A stretch of 64,000 nt of DNA from Epiperipatus broadwayi (lineage: Eukaryota; Onychophora; Udeonychophora; Euonychophora; Peripatidae), in contig JAQFVV010000022.1 in the NCBI GenBank assembly GCA_028023455.1, positions 9,321,100 through 9,385,099 of the forward strand, in the 5' to 3' direction. The position numbers and the translations under genes are program-made. Each line of letters begins with the position of its first letter. Position 1 is the stretch's first letter. Below, piece after piece: positions 22,866-34,339 of the stretch. The notes under the pieces are model-generated. The model had not been told where the DNA came from, did no database searches, and saw only the letters and a program-made list of their open reading frames with translations.

Positions 22866-23054
22866 TTAGCAAGTAATTGTGAGATTGATCCAGAATGTAG
22901 TAAAAAAAGTGTAATGTAATTTGATTCTAGTAATTAATATATATAAGGCAGGGCATAGTATATAGTTAATTGTTTCATCTCCACTGTGACATGTCAAACA
23001 TGTTGGTCCTACCTGTATAATTGTGTACCTTAAAAAACAAGATTGGTGGGGCAT
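22866..23054 (-). pseudogene. LINE C-terminal zinc-knuckle remnant
   Basis: The minus-strand frame contains CLTCHSGDETINYILCPALY, close to the C-x2-C ... H-x4-C knuckle that ends many non-LTR reverse transcriptases (typically CxxC, ET, HxLxxC, P). The histidine is a tyrosine here and the spacing to the last cysteine is shortened, so the finger is broken. Flanking frames (for example 23061-23381, minus) are open but not recognisable. Confidence 0.5.
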
Positions 23055-23059
23055 TAAAA

Positions 23060-24130
23060 ATTAATTTATAATAATATATTTAGATCCTAGTGGCCAAAAA
23101 TTAAGGTGGCATATTATTGGTAATCTCCAGGTGTGTGTCAAGAGATATTGTCGGACATGAACATGAAATTTTAAACACTTCCACAGTCGAAGAAAAAAAA
23201 GACAACTTATTTTTTTTTGTGAGGTTTTATTTATTGATGATACTAAAATGTGTGGTTCAATATTGGACCAAGATTCAATTATTGAAGAAATTATATTAAG
23301 CACTTTCTGAATAAAAAACAATGATAAGTGTGAAGTATTTTTTTTTGCTTTACATGGATTAAGGTGAGCTGTAGATTTCAAGGATCATAGATTGCAGCTT
23401 CAGTTCTCTCATGTCTGAAGCCCAAACTCTAAACAATAAAGTATTTAATTATTATTATTTAATATCTTTTCATATATTCTTGTGTATGCTAGGTGAAGTG
23501 GGATATATATTTTTTCTTTACTGCTTTTTTGTCTGACTTAGTGCACTTTCTTTAATTTTGGGGTAGTTTTATTTCATTATTTTATCATGCCCAGTATGGT
23601 GATTTGAACATAGTACAATTCCATCCATCTACTATCCAATGATAATTCAATTTTACAATATATGGCACTGTGATAGAATAAATAGAGTGAATTGCTATTT
23701 CTAATGCCTATGAAATTGACTTGTAACCTTTTTTCAGATAGTGCAGAAACTCCCAAGAATGTTGACATTATTTTTTGCTTGTAGTCATCCAGTATTGCTA
23801 AGTAATTAGGTACCTGGATTCAGGATTATGGAAATAAACATGATCAAACTTAAACATGTTGACAATACCAATTCTTATAGCTGAAAATATAAAAAATCTC
23901 AATAACATCATTAGTAAAGTTAGAGAAAAAAGTAACAAGATTGAATTAACTAAATAGACGAACACAATAAATATGTTACCAGGACCTGACATGTCTTCAA
24001 AATTGGCAGTGACAGCAGAGAAATGGTTGATTGTTTTTGTCATTTTGGACCATTATATAACTAATAAAATATGTGATGTATTGCAGATTAACATTGGGGA
24101 GAATTAAATATAAGAATATATATTTAAAAA
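23060..24130. other. AT-rich DNA without recognised features
   Basis: Open frames of 60-106 codons overlap here on both strands without any domain signature. They look incidental. Confidence 0.45.
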
Positions 24131-24137
24131 TGAAGAA

Positions 24138-24422
24138 ACAAGGCAAAACTCTCTCCATACAGTAGTGCACCCTGTGTTAAACAGAGTAATCAATGGATGC
24201 CAGAAGGCTTGTGCATAAAATCTCTATCTAATGCCTACTCATCCAATATCCCCAGACTAGTTTCTGGCTTGTGGCCATCATCAGTGAGGAGCTTTGGATC
24301 TGAGAGCACTGTACCTAGATTTTAGGATCTAATGCAACCCTCCAGCAACCACCTTCTGGCATCCATTGATTACTCTGTTTAGCACAGGGTGGCACTACTG
24401 TATGGAGAGAGTTTTGTCTTGT
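24138..24422. mobile_element. Short inverted-repeat element carrying a hammerhead motif (family H, type copy)
   Basis: The terminal inverted repeats at 24138-24207 and 24352-24422 are nearly perfect over about 70 bp (outer end ACAAGGCAAAACTCTC; inner end GGATGCCAGAAGG facing CCTTCTGGCATCC). The 144-bp centre contains the ribozyme motif on the minus strand. No protein is encoded. The flank TGTGATGCTTAGTGGTTT (24461-24478) also follows the copies at 28.4 and 50.3 kb, so the real element may extend beyond the repeats. Other copies or fragments: 21.7, 28.1, 47.0 and 50.2 kb. Confidence 0.85.
24241..24299 (-). ncRNA. Type I hammerhead ribozyme motif inside a family H element
   Basis: On the minus strand the core is CTGATGA (24278-24284), helix II TGGC/GCCA with loop CACAA (24265-24277), GAAA (24261-24264), a two-pair helix III, and GTC (24255-24257) with the predicted cut after it. 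Helix I has six pairs (TCCTCA with TGGGGA, one G-U), a 3x2 internal loop with AGC on the 5' side, then six more (ATCCAA with TTGGAT). The internal loop has the same shape and 5' AGC as the copy at 6.9 kb, where it could make the loop contact typical of natural hammerheads. The core-proximal helix II pair is U-A instead of G-C. Activity is untested. Confidence 0.8.
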
Positions 24423-25092
24423 TTGTAAACAATTATGTGCTAGTATGAGATAGTGATCATGTGATGCTTAGTGGTTTAAAAATGAAGAAAAGAGAGATAG
24501 GAGATTTTTATGGATACAAAAATTGGATGTTAAAAAAGAATAGGAAAAATAATGATGCTTTTGAATGGTGGCTATCTGGAACTTTTTGACAATTTTAGCA
24601 AGGAAAATTGGTATTTGATCAAATTAAATTTGTTCTTCTTAAAGCATAGACGTCTAGTTTAAAAGTGCCCTACTTTGCATTGTTTGAATAATCTGATAAA
24701 AAAGGGAAAAAAGTTTGATTAAAAATGAGATGATCATCATCATAATAAATGTGTCTTTGAGCAGCCTAAAAGACCACGGATGACTTGTTATTTTGTATAA
24801 ATATTCATATAAATTGCTAATGGCATTTAACAACAATAAGAGTGACAATTATAATAATAATAGCAGGCATCATCATCATCTAACTATTTTCAATTAGAAA
24901 GTAAAACTCTGACAAATGATAATAGGCTGATCATAAACAGAGAGGGGGGGTGTATTTGAGCATAATATATTTGTGTATAAAATCATGGTTGACTTTCAAG
25001 TTTATATATTTTATATGTTTGTTGAATTCAAGAACCAAAACTAAGTTGATGTTAAGAGAGTGCTATAATCAAGCAACAATAATATTTGATCA

Positions 25093-25213
25093 GGGCTGGA
25101 CTAAATAATTTTGGCACATGAGGCAAGCCTTAAAAATTATGAAATTATTGAAAAAGACTATTAGTATTTATTTAAATTGATCTACTTAACAGAGCAATGG
25201 GTGTAATAGGAAA

Positions 25214-25302
<89 letters not shown>

Positions 25303-25490
25303 ACTCAAAACTAAAATAGAGAGTGGGTTAGTTTTTACATTTTTAAAATGCCCCCAAGTCTTCTTTAAATATTATTTAAATATTTTTCAGCAACTAATTT
25401 AATAATTATTTTTGTAAATATTATCCCTCATTTTGGTCCAATTTTGTGCAAAAGGCATTTGCCTCAAAGCCCCACCACCTTTGGATTGTT
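25093..25490 (+). mobile_element. Possible degenerate DNA-transposon remnant around a TA microsatellite
   Basis: It begins CAGGGCTGGACTAAATAATT and GGCACATGAGGCAAG, and ends with GCAAAAGGCATTTGCCTCAA and AGCCCC. Such CAGGGC starts with a distant GGCA/TGCC partner are seen in hAT-like and other old repeats. The interior is split by the TA run. No coding content; a weak call. Confidence 0.3.
25217..25298. repeat. TA dinucleotide microsatellite
   Basis: About 80 bp of uninterrupted TA, the longest in the window. Confidence 0.95.
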
Positions 25491-25984
25491 TGATCATATA
25501 TTAAATAATAAATGGATGACATACATTTTTTGGTAAATTTAGCTCAACTTCAATTAAAAGAAAATTTACTACTTATCACATATTATATTAAAAGGCCTGT
25601 TTGGAGTATTAATTTCTTGTGAATAATATTTGGGGTTTAAGATCTTGAGAGAAGATGAAAACCCTTATATAATTAATTGAAATCTCATTGGAGGATTTAT
25701 TTTTGGAAGCCAGATATTAGGCTTTCTAGTCAACCATCTAATATTAATTCACAAATTGTTGTCCAGATATTTTCTGGGGAGTTAAAGAAAAAAGATAGAG
25801 AAGTGAAAGTTCATATAACCAACAATTGGTATCCCATTGAGTACTTCTCCAGTGTATTTTTTAAGAAGTACTGGACAGACTCAGTATTTTATTTCACATA
25901 TTTTGATCATGAAACATTACTTATCAAATATAGTTTTAAACCTGTGTACTTTGCATTTATTTGGTGATAAATCATCATAAATTA

Positions 25985-26130
25985 TCACTAACAAACAGAG
26001 CTATTAAGTAATTTATTGCTTGGGAGTTCATAAGAACTTTGAATATTGTAAATGTCAGAGTTGGAGTCATTATTCAGGGATATTGAACTTCTAAACATCA
26101 CACATACTCCACAATTCACAGCTGTACTAT
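25985..26130 (-). mobile_element. SINE family B
   Basis: The tail motif on the plus strand, TTTATTGCTTGGGAGTTCAT, is best preserved here and defines the family end. The tRNA-like head would lie toward 26130 but is degraded. Confidence 0.5.
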
Positions 26131-26904
26131 TGCATTAAAATATACAAAGCTCTATAACTGTATTAAGCTAATTTTATATGAATCTATGAAAATTTCATCA
26201 CTAAAATGTAATAACTATATGAAAATAAAATAATGCTTATTGTGTAAAAAAAATCTTAAGAATATTAAATATTATCTTATTGTATTTAGGTATAATTTTT
26301 ATCTTTGCAAAAGATGCTCAGTACTGAAAATGTATAAAGCTTATATTTCATGTTTTAAATTTTCCCCATGCTAATAAAAGCATTATTAAAATTACTTACA
26401 GTTTATAAATTTTATATTAAAATTATGGTACTGTTTACTTAATGATGTTTGCTATTTTTGATGCCCCCCCCCCCACCGTAAATATTATCACTAAAATATA
26501 AAAAAAGATTTTGTTGTTTGTAATCTTCCTTAGTCTACAGAGTAACTCCAAAAAAATATGCAGAAAAAGATCGGATATAGGTAAAAATAAAAACAGCCTT
26601 TAATTAAATCCCTATAAGACAAATGTTTATCCATTACTGTATTATAAGCAAACCAAAGAAGCTAATCAAATGTAGATAATGATGCTTTACAGTGCTTCTT
26701 TCTTGTTTTATCTTTGTAAAAATGGTTATATATCCATTTATTGACAAATAGTTTAATGGTTATTAGATTTAAATAAGAATAGGCTATCTAAAAGGAAAAT
26801 CTTAATGTCAAATCAGAAACAATTTCTAGATTTAATTACCAAGTCATGAGTATGAAAGATGAGTTATAATTATTATGCCACAATAATTTTAAATGTATAT
26901 ACTA

Positions 26905-26975
26905 TTTAAATAAATAATCATTAAAAACCAGTCAACACTTAAACATGTTGATTGGTTCTTAATGATTACTTATAA
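26905..26975. repeat. Small perfect-looking hairpin
   Basis: TAATCATTAA followed by ACCAGTCAACA faces TGTTGATTGGT followed by TTAATGATTA across an 8-bp turn, with arms of about 27 bp containing very few mismatches. It could be a tiny foldback element or a replication-slippage palindrome. Confidence 0.6.
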
Positions 26976-27064
26976 ACTCATTCAGCTAAACGATTTTAAT
27001 GAGCATGATTTTATGGCTATCAACTATATACATTAAGAATACAAAAGCAGATCCAAATGTATAA

Positions 27065-27156
27065 TTTTTTATATATATATATCTCAAAGCATTGACCGGG
27101 AAGTGAACCCAGACTGGCTGCTTGGAAGGCAGCTACACTAGCTGCTAGATCCTCAA
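27065..27156 (-). mobile_element. tRNA-Gly-derived SINE, family A, copy 2
   Basis: On the minus strand GCTGCCTTCCAAGCAGC is a perfect anticodon arm with the UCC (glycine) triplet, followed by CTGGGTTCACTTCCCGG (T arm), CAATGCTTTGAGA and an AT tail. The 5' third (D arm) is diverged. The family extension of the acceptor stem is only partly kept. Confidence 0.7.
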
Positions 27157-27535
27157 AAATATCACCCAAATAGATTGACATTCATATAACAAAAGCATGG
27201 GCATTATTTACAGGTGTATTTAAATATGATTCTTTATCAAAATATTGATATGACTTGTAAATTATCTTAGAGTTGTATTCACACTTATTTATTTCTTGAA
27301 CTATTTAAAACTTTATATGAAGTAAAATACTTTGAATATACATACCATAAGAATAATTTAAAGACAGATTTTTTTAGAGCCTTTTTAATTAACATATAAT
27401 GTCCTCTCTCATATCAACATTATTAATCCTCTAGATAGAAAAAAAAATGGATGACTTCTATCTGATCTCCAAATTCTTATGTGGATACAAAATTAATCCA
27501 CTGATGCTTGAAGAATTGTTATATATTAACTCTAA

Positions 27536-27900
27536 TATGAGAAAAATGTTATTTGCAAATTTATTAAATAAAATTATAATTACAACTTTAAATTATCTTA
27601 ATAGATTTCTAACTATAAGATCTTTCCATTGACTCATTGTAAATCGAAAGATTTCATGAGTACTAATGTGTAATGGGAATTGTGAACTTAATCAGTGAAG
27701 TATTGAATAGCTTCATGCTCTCAGATCTAACTGCTTCAGCTTCACCTATTCATATAGAAAGTAGGTTGAAGTAAAGAAGATTCCCCTCTTTTCTTCCAAA
27801 GCGTAAGCTTGTGGTTAAGACCTGTAGAGATCTCTACTTCACATTTTCACAAGCATACTCTTGAGGTTTACAGCCTTAATAAATATTACTTACATAATCA
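27536..27900 (+). mobile_element. Foldback family F, copy 2 (one arm lost)
   Basis: Central block GAAGTATTGAATAGCTTCA followed by TGCTCTCAGATCTAA, then CCCCTCTTTTCTTCC and the arm GTGGTTAAGACCTGTAGAG. The same order recurs at 59.15-59.48 kb, including the upstream AATTACAACTTTAAATTAT and GATTTCTAACTATAAGA blocks, so the conserved unit is at least 350 bp. It shares its arm with 51.2 and 62.5 kb. Confidence 0.7.
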
Positions 27901-28138
27901 ATGTGCGTTTAAATAAATTTATAATTAAAATGACTATAGAAAGTCTGATTTCTAAATTACCATTATGATATGTGCATTAAGAGTTTATCACTTCATAAAT
28001 ATATATTTTCAGGCTATATATTTAATAGCAGTTTTTTATTTACACATTTATTAAAATATAAAATTTACATAAACTACATATAAATGGCTGACAGTGGTTA
28101 CTACACTTTAATATATTTTTATTTGCTACTTTCATCAC

Positions 28139-28400
28139 ACAGGTTAAACTCTCCATACAGTAGCACCACTCAGTGCAAGCCAGAGTAATCAATGGATGCA
28201 AGAAGGTTTGTGCATAAAATTCCTATCTACTGCCTACTCATCCAATATCACCAGACAGGTTTCTAGCTTATGGCTTCCATCAATGAGGAGCCTTGTATTT
28301 GAGAGCATTGCACCTACTCTACTGTATGGAGAGTTTAGCCTCTGTTTAATCAACCTGTGTAAGCATAAAGAATGGTAATTATGTGATGTTTAGTGGTTTT
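28139..28400. mobile_element. Family H element, decayed copy with internal deletion
   Basis: The left repeat (28139-28205) reads ACAGGTTAAACTCTCCATAC and onward. The right repeat is cut to its outer 27 bp (about 28319-28345, CTACTGTATGGAGAG). The centre keeps the ribozyme segment. The downstream flank TGTGATGTTTAGTGGTTT matches other copies. Confidence 0.75.
28240..28297 (-). pseudogene. Decayed hammerhead ribozyme motif
   Basis: This aligns base for base with the motif at 24.2 kb. The core reads TTGATGG instead of CTGATGA, so two invariant positions are lost, while GAAA and GTC remain. In helix II one G-C pair has become A-U, a compensatory change that argues the fold was once maintained. 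Helix I has one extra mismatch. Confidence 0.65.
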
Positions 28401-28996
28401 AACTACTTCCATCCTGGTGTTTTGTTTTAAGGGCTTATTAACTGTAACTTTTTTTTTTAAAGAATTATGGCAAAAATAATCACATAATGAATGAAAACAA
28501 TGTACCATGAATAGATTTTAATTGCTAAGTTTTTTTTGAAGTAGCACAAATTACTTAGTTCTGGGTTCTTATATTATCACTTTCCCTTATAATTTCAAGT
28601 TAAAACAACCATAAAGTTTTATTAATTGTGGCATTTTGATACAGCAACTAACAAAAGCAGTGCATTTATTATGATTTAGCTATATTTTAAAATCACTGAA
28701 TTTATCTAATTTGAACAGCGATCTTGTTATGTTACCCTTTCTTTTCTGACCATTAGTCTTCAAAACATGCCATTTATTCAGGAACTAAAAATATTCACTG
28801 AGGATAAATTGTTATTTATTTAAGGTCATAGTTTTTAGTACAGTCATAATACCAGAGAAAAATTCATTGGAAAACTTTATCAGACAACAAAAATTTAGTA
28901 AGTATGGTATATTTCATAGCTTATTGCAAACACCAATCAAAATACCAAATTATCAGAATAAAATATTATTTCCATAGTCACACACCATTAGTTATT

Positions 28997-29200
28997 TGCC
29001 AATAGCTCTGTTCTTTATTCTATTTTTTAAATATTCATAACTATTTCCATTTTTTAAAATTGTCACCCGAATTCTTTCTTAATTCTTTTTTCTCTTGATT
29101 TGGTTTTCTGTTCTTTATTCTAATTTTTAAATATTTATAATTATTTTCTTTTTTTAAGATTGTTAGCAAATTCTTTTTTAATTCATCTTTTTCTTATTTT
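28997..29200. repeat. Two-unit T-rich tandem repeat of about 101 bp
   Basis: CTGTTCTTTATTCTATTTTT at about 29008 recurs as CTGTTCTTTATTCTAATTTT at about 29109, with following TAAATATTCATAA and TTTAAAATTGT blocks also repeated. Confidence 0.6.
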
Positions 29201-29754
29201 CTGCTGATTCTTCCAACATATCATTTCACAATTTTTCCATCTCTAAACTCAAGTAAGAGTTAAAATTTTGGTTATATCATGAGAAGTTATAATTCACTAG
29301 AAATATGTACTTTTAAAATTTGGAAAAAAAACAAAGTGGTTTCTTTAAGGAAGACATTTAGATGGAATCCATCATCACAATAATGGCCATTAATTAAAAA
29401 GAAGATAGATCATTCTGGAGAAATGTTGATATGGCAATACCATCTAATAATGCTCATTTTATGCTCAATAGATGTCCTCTTTCACTTCATAATTTCTTAA
29501 TAAATAATGGTTTTCTATTAATTCAATTCTTTTCAACATTTCAGTACTGCTAATCTTATCCCTTCAATCTATCTTTTTCATTCTTTTTAAAATTCACATT
29601 ATACAAGTCTTTATTTTTTTCCTTTCAATTTCTAATTGTCCATATCGTAGATGGATATAAAGTTACAATTCAAATACTTAATATTACTACCAAATAATTT
29701 TTTTTAAAAATAATGTTAGTATATTATGATCTTTGCTTTGTAATAATTTTTAAT

Positions 29755-29895
29755 AATCACAATCTGTTGCTTGAGTGGTCATGTGATATTTGATACTAAT
29801 AGTTCCATTCAATCAATCCATGAACTTTTGGCCCTTAAGATTGTTATTCTACCACATCATCAAACTGCACAGGATATAATGAGTTTTGAACATAA
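29755..29895 (-). mobile_element. SINE family B
   Basis: The minus-strand head contains TGCAGTTTGATGATGTGGTA (A-box region) and then a diverged body. The other end carries the TTGAGTGGTCATGTGATATT block shared with the 18-kb array. Confidence 0.5.
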
Positions 29896-30059
29896 AGTGA
29901 ATAATATTTGTTATAACATCAAGAGAAAAGCCACTGTCATCTAGTATTGATGATGATCAAATATATTTATTACTTGAACATATTATTTTTTGTAAAGAAC
30001 TCCTTGGAGATAACAAACATGTTTTCTAGCACATTAGTATATATGTATACAGTTTTAGT

Positions 30060-30400
30060 TTTATGATTATTTTTGTTAATGAGTTATACTTTTATACTAA
30101 TCCATGACCTAGGATTCAAATCTGAATAATGTATGTAGAATTTTTTTTAGGTAATTGGAATTTTCTTAAATAAGCTGGATACTTTTTAGATAGCTGACTC
30201 ATAATAAAACTAAGACATTAAATAGATATTTAGAATAAAGAATATCTTAGTTTACCATATTTTGTTTGACTTATCTGTGACCCAAGATTCAGATTGGGGT
30301 GATACTTGAAGATTTTCTTCAGGTAAAAAAAAATTTCTCAAGCAAGTTGAATATTTTTTTAGATATGGATACAGTGCAAATTAGTGAATAATAGAAGGAT
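30060..30400 (+). repeat. Two tandem tRNA-like SINE pieces
   Basis: ATCCATGACCTAGGATTCAA (30102) and ATCTGTGACCCAAGATTCAG (30275) each lead into a GATTTT-TTCAGGTAA block, a TTTCTCAAGCAAGTTGAATA-like block and TTTTTTAGATA. The period is about 170-185 bp. The GGATTCAAATC string is B-box-like. Confidence 0.5.
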
Positions 30401-30639
30401 CATAAGCCAGATAAATAGTTTTAAATGTTTATTTATTTAGTTGTACAAATATTTTTCTGCACCTTTATCAATTATATATATATAATGGCTTTGTTGATCA
30501 GTTTATAAGAAGCTTCCGCCTCAGAAATTGCTTTTTCAAAATTGTGCACATAAATAAAGAAAATTGAAAAGTGATTAAAAATTTGGGCACATAGAACTTG
30601 GCTTTAAAATTAAAATCTTTATTTTGTGTTAAAGAGATC

Positions 30640-30870
30640 TAATATTTTCTAACTGGCTTAGATATATAGAAAGAAAAGTTGAGAGAAGGGTGGCTGCCCT
30701 TTTCTCGTAAAATCTTTGTTGTGTGTTTAGGTTTGATGTCACTTTAGACAGCTATCCTTGACATCTGATTGACTGTCAGTTATGTATTGTAATGAGCACT
30801 AGAGATTTGCAGTATCTCAATTTATTTCAGTTTTCAACTATCGGTGCTTCGCAAATTAAAATATTATTTA
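30640..30870 (+). mobile_element. Foldback family F, copy 3 (right half)
   Basis: AGAAGGGTGGCTGCCCTTTT, then CATCTGATTGACTGTCAGTT, GAGATTTGCAGTATCTCA and TTTATTTCAG run parallel to the right arm of the copy at 17.2-17.4 kb, with moderate divergence. No left arm is seen. Confidence 0.65.
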
Positions 30871-32159
30871 TAAAGGATGATGGGTAATTATTTCTATATT
30901 TATTAAAACGTTTAAATTATTATTGAGTCAATGCAAGAAATGTGTTTAATGCAAACTGATTTGAGACAATATACAGTGGTTAAATATAGAACAAGACTAA
31001 AGAACATATAAAAGATGTGATGACCTGGGTTAAATAAAGAGACAATGAATGATTTTTTTCATGAACAAAAATAAATCATGAATGATGGCAGAGGCTCTAA
31101 AGTCATAGACAAAAGCAGAAGTTAGTGACTAAAAGCAAATACTTAGGCTGCCTGTATTTGTAACTATGCAAATAAAAATGTAAGTATATACAATTTTAAA
31201 CTATTTATATGCTTTGATCACAAGAGATTGTTTAGAACAAATCCAAATATCAGAAGTCAGTGAAAAAAATCTGTAGCCATAGACTGTTACGAAAATTTAT
31301 GTACTAAATTATATTTTCAAATAAAATGGGTATAGGATCAAAGCTTCAGATGTATGAAGTCCTCACATATTACTAATGCTTTGTTTTATTTTAATAGATT
31401 TTAAATCATTAAACATTTTCACTTTAAAATGAGGAGGGGATTATAAAATAACAAAATTATCTAATTTTAAATAATGACTTACATCAGGGCTATCCAAACT
31501 GTGACTCCTGGGTCACATTTGGCCCACAGTACAATTTTGTTGCAGCCAACCTATGAATTTATTTTTGCTATGAGAAAAAATAATTTAGATCGAATATGTA
31601 TTAAATATTTTAATTCCATCACTAACTGATAACCTCAATGTTGGTAATTTTATTTGTAGTTTTCGTAACACTATTTATTTAAGCATTTTTTAAATATTAG
31701 ATGAATCAACAAAAACTTAATATATATTTCAAAATAAATCTACAACAATTCTAAAAAATTTCTTCCATTTTTATATTTTACTTTTTTGCAAGTCTATGTC
31801 CCAACAAAAGTTAGTTAACAAATATTTTAAATAAACTATGAACTTGTTTTTGAGCAAAATAAAATTTAAATCATGCTAAAACACATATTTAATGATTTGA
31901 TAGTATTTTATAATTATTCATTACTGATATGATTTAGTACTATTATTCTGTAAGACAGAATCATTTAGATGTTAATTGATTAAATAAAATAAATATTGAT
32001 GTTTAAAAAATACAATCAACAATAAAAAAGTGAATGTAATTTAAAATTTTATTGCATAATATAAACTAATAAAAACAGAAACAATCCAGATGAATAACAT
32101 AAATTTATAACATCTTAAAAAAGTAATAGAACAATGCCTAATAACCTTTACCTTGGAAC

Positions 32160-32370
32160 AGTTGTAGTTTGCTGGACAAAGACGCTGGCAACAGGTTCGA
32201 ACCCGTGTTTACTATAATACAACATTTTTGTTGTGTTACAGATTGCAGGCTGCTTTGTCACATCACAGTACAGCATGTATGCAAACCCATGTTTACTATA
32301 ATACAACATTTGTGTTGTGTTATAGATTACAGGCCGCTTGGTCACAGCACAGTAAATAAATTTTGCAAAT
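32160..32370 (+). repeat. Two-unit tandem repeat of about 85 bp inside the hAT element
   Basis: The block CCATGTTTACTATAATACAA, then a TTGTGTTGTGTTA block, GCAGGCTGCTTTGTCAC and ACAGTA occurs twice (about 32200 and 32286). Just upstream is GGTTCGAACCC, a perfect pol III B box. GTAGTTTGCTGGACAAAGAC at 32165 is mirrored on the other strand at about 33565-33587. Confidence 0.65.
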
Positions 32371-32769
32371 TTGCACACTTCACACAATTTTTATGGCTTT
32401 GCGCAAACAAATAGCATGGTGAACATAAAGACTAACAACTTTTACTTTTTGTTGCCATTATTTTTGAAGCAAAAAATAGTGGTAATACAAAAATATCCAG
32501 TAATAAAATTGCAATTAACTTCTTTTTAAATACCATAAAAAGCATATTCAAAAAAAAGCTTAATAAGTTTAAAGACATTTTAATATTTGTTGCTGTTTCA
32601 AGAACTTTAATTTTTTTTTTCTCAAAGTAACCTTTATTAATAAAAGATTACAAAAATTTTGGGTACACTTATCCATTGAGGATTACACAGTGATTCAATG
32701 TAACAAGGTAAAATGTACATATGTTCAAAAATAATTACATCCATAAAAATTGCTGTAATGTGATTAATG

Positions 32770-33085
32770 TGCATCTGTACATGGATCCACATGGCCTGGC
32801 TGTCAAGAAGTTAACCACCACCCAAGGGTCCCACCCCTGGGGCCCCAAAGAGAAGACTCCAATGCTTCAGCTGAATAGGTGAAGTCCAGTATTGTGCCAA
32901 CCATCACAATGGGCAGCGAGGTCTAAGGCCCAAGTTCACCAAGCAATAAGCTCTCGAACCACAGCTGAGCCATGTCAAGACCATTCTGAATACCTCTGCT
33001 TCCCAATTAGCAGTCCAAATGAGCAAGGACCACAATCGATCTACTTGCCAAAATTGGAAAGCCAACTTGGGTAAAAACTAAGATG
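32770..33085. other. GC-rich island of unknown origin
   Basis: Base composition is close to even here against a strongly AT-rich background, for example CCCAAGGGTCCCACCCCTGG and GGCCCCAAAGAGAAGAC. Frames on both strands are open for 50-60 codons but give no recognisable domain. It lies within the hAT element and is probably a nested insertion or captured sequence. Confidence 0.45.
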
Positions 33086-34153
33086 TAATAAGTAAGGAGC
33101 CAGATTGACATCTTTTATTTTTTATTTCGATTTTGATTTTTAAACAAAACAAAACAAAAAGCAGTGTAACACACAAAAAGGCTAATAAAATTGAAAATTG
33201 TTTTTTAAAACAAATAGTATGTTAAAAAAAAAGCAGAATAACTTTAAAACCATTATAGTATTTGTTGTTGTTTCTATGTAAAAATGAAAATGAAAAAAAA
33301 AAATTTGTTATGATTTTTTAAAAAAAAACCTAACACAAAAAAAAAAAACGAATAAAATTGAAATTTGTTGATTTTATTTTACATTTGTTGATGTCAGTTC
33401 ATTTCATTTGTTTAAGTTAATAAAAAAAAAAGGTTAAAGAACACAATTTTGGTATTTACTTTTTTTTTGACAACAAAAAACACAACAAAATGATTAAAAT
33501 CAATGGCCTGGGAACGTTCATATATTATAGTTTTGGCATGATAATGGTGCCATCGAGTGGCGTCTTTATCCAGCAAACTACTACCATTATGGGAATAATA
33601 AAAATAGAGACAATGCAAATAAAAAAAAGGTTGTTAAAACATAATGTTAAAATACTACTACTATAGAACAATATATTTATCATTCATTGTGGGATTGCAG
33701 CTGTTTGATTCGCAAAAATAAATTTAAAAAGTTAGCTTTAAATTTTTTTATTTTAAAACAGTGTTCAATTCCAATACTTTGGCATATGGAAAAGAAACAG
33801 TGTTTAATTGTCAATCTTATCTAAATATGGCTTGAATGTATGGATTAAAATTTAAAATATTACCATGAAAACTTAATTTTAAAATTGCTTTCTGTGAAAA
33901 CAATCTTTTGTTTTTAATTATATTGTTCTGCATAATTTTTGATTAACATATCTTCAGAACATGTTTGGGCTGCTTATCTCATGTCAATCATTTGCACCAT
34001 ATTTTATTCTATGATTAGGATTGTTGTTTAATTCAGCTATTGGGTCACCACTGCTCACCAAATTATTAAATAAACATTGAAATTTGACTCCAAGTTATTG
34101 TTATAATCTACCATTACATAATATATTTTATTAATATTTATTGTCAAAGAACC

Positions 34154-34339
34154 ATGTCTGACAAGAAAAGAAAAATTCAAGATTAAAAAGCAAATGTATC
34201 AAAACAGATGGAAATCAGACGACTGTATTTGATTGCAAACAACAATAATAAAATTCAATGTCTTGTTTTCATGCAAGTTTTGTCAGTGTCTAAGGAATAT
34301 AATGTGAAATGGCATTACACTGCACAATACAAAATTTGA
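34154..34339 (+). pseudogene. hAT transposase N-terminus with degraded BED zinc finger
   Basis: The frame starts MSDKKRKIQD, has one internal stop, and continues KIQCLVFMQVLSVSKEYNVK then WHYTAQY before a stop. This matches the start of the hAT transposase group in which a C-x2-C ... KEYN-x2-RHY finger follows a basic N terminus. The second cysteine is phenylalanine and the final histidine is tyrosine, so the finger cannot bind zinc normally. Sequence then runs directly into the right terminal repeat, which shows the deletion of the dimerisation and catalytic regions. Confidence 0.65.

Noticed and set aside
23061-23381. 106-codon minus-strand frame
   Set aside because: It adjoins a LINE knuckle but shows no LINE motif, and another open frame lies opposite it, so it looks incidental.
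28997-29200. CRISPR-like array
   Set aside because: Only two T-rich units without short conserved repeats and unique spacers; the sequence is eukaryotic.
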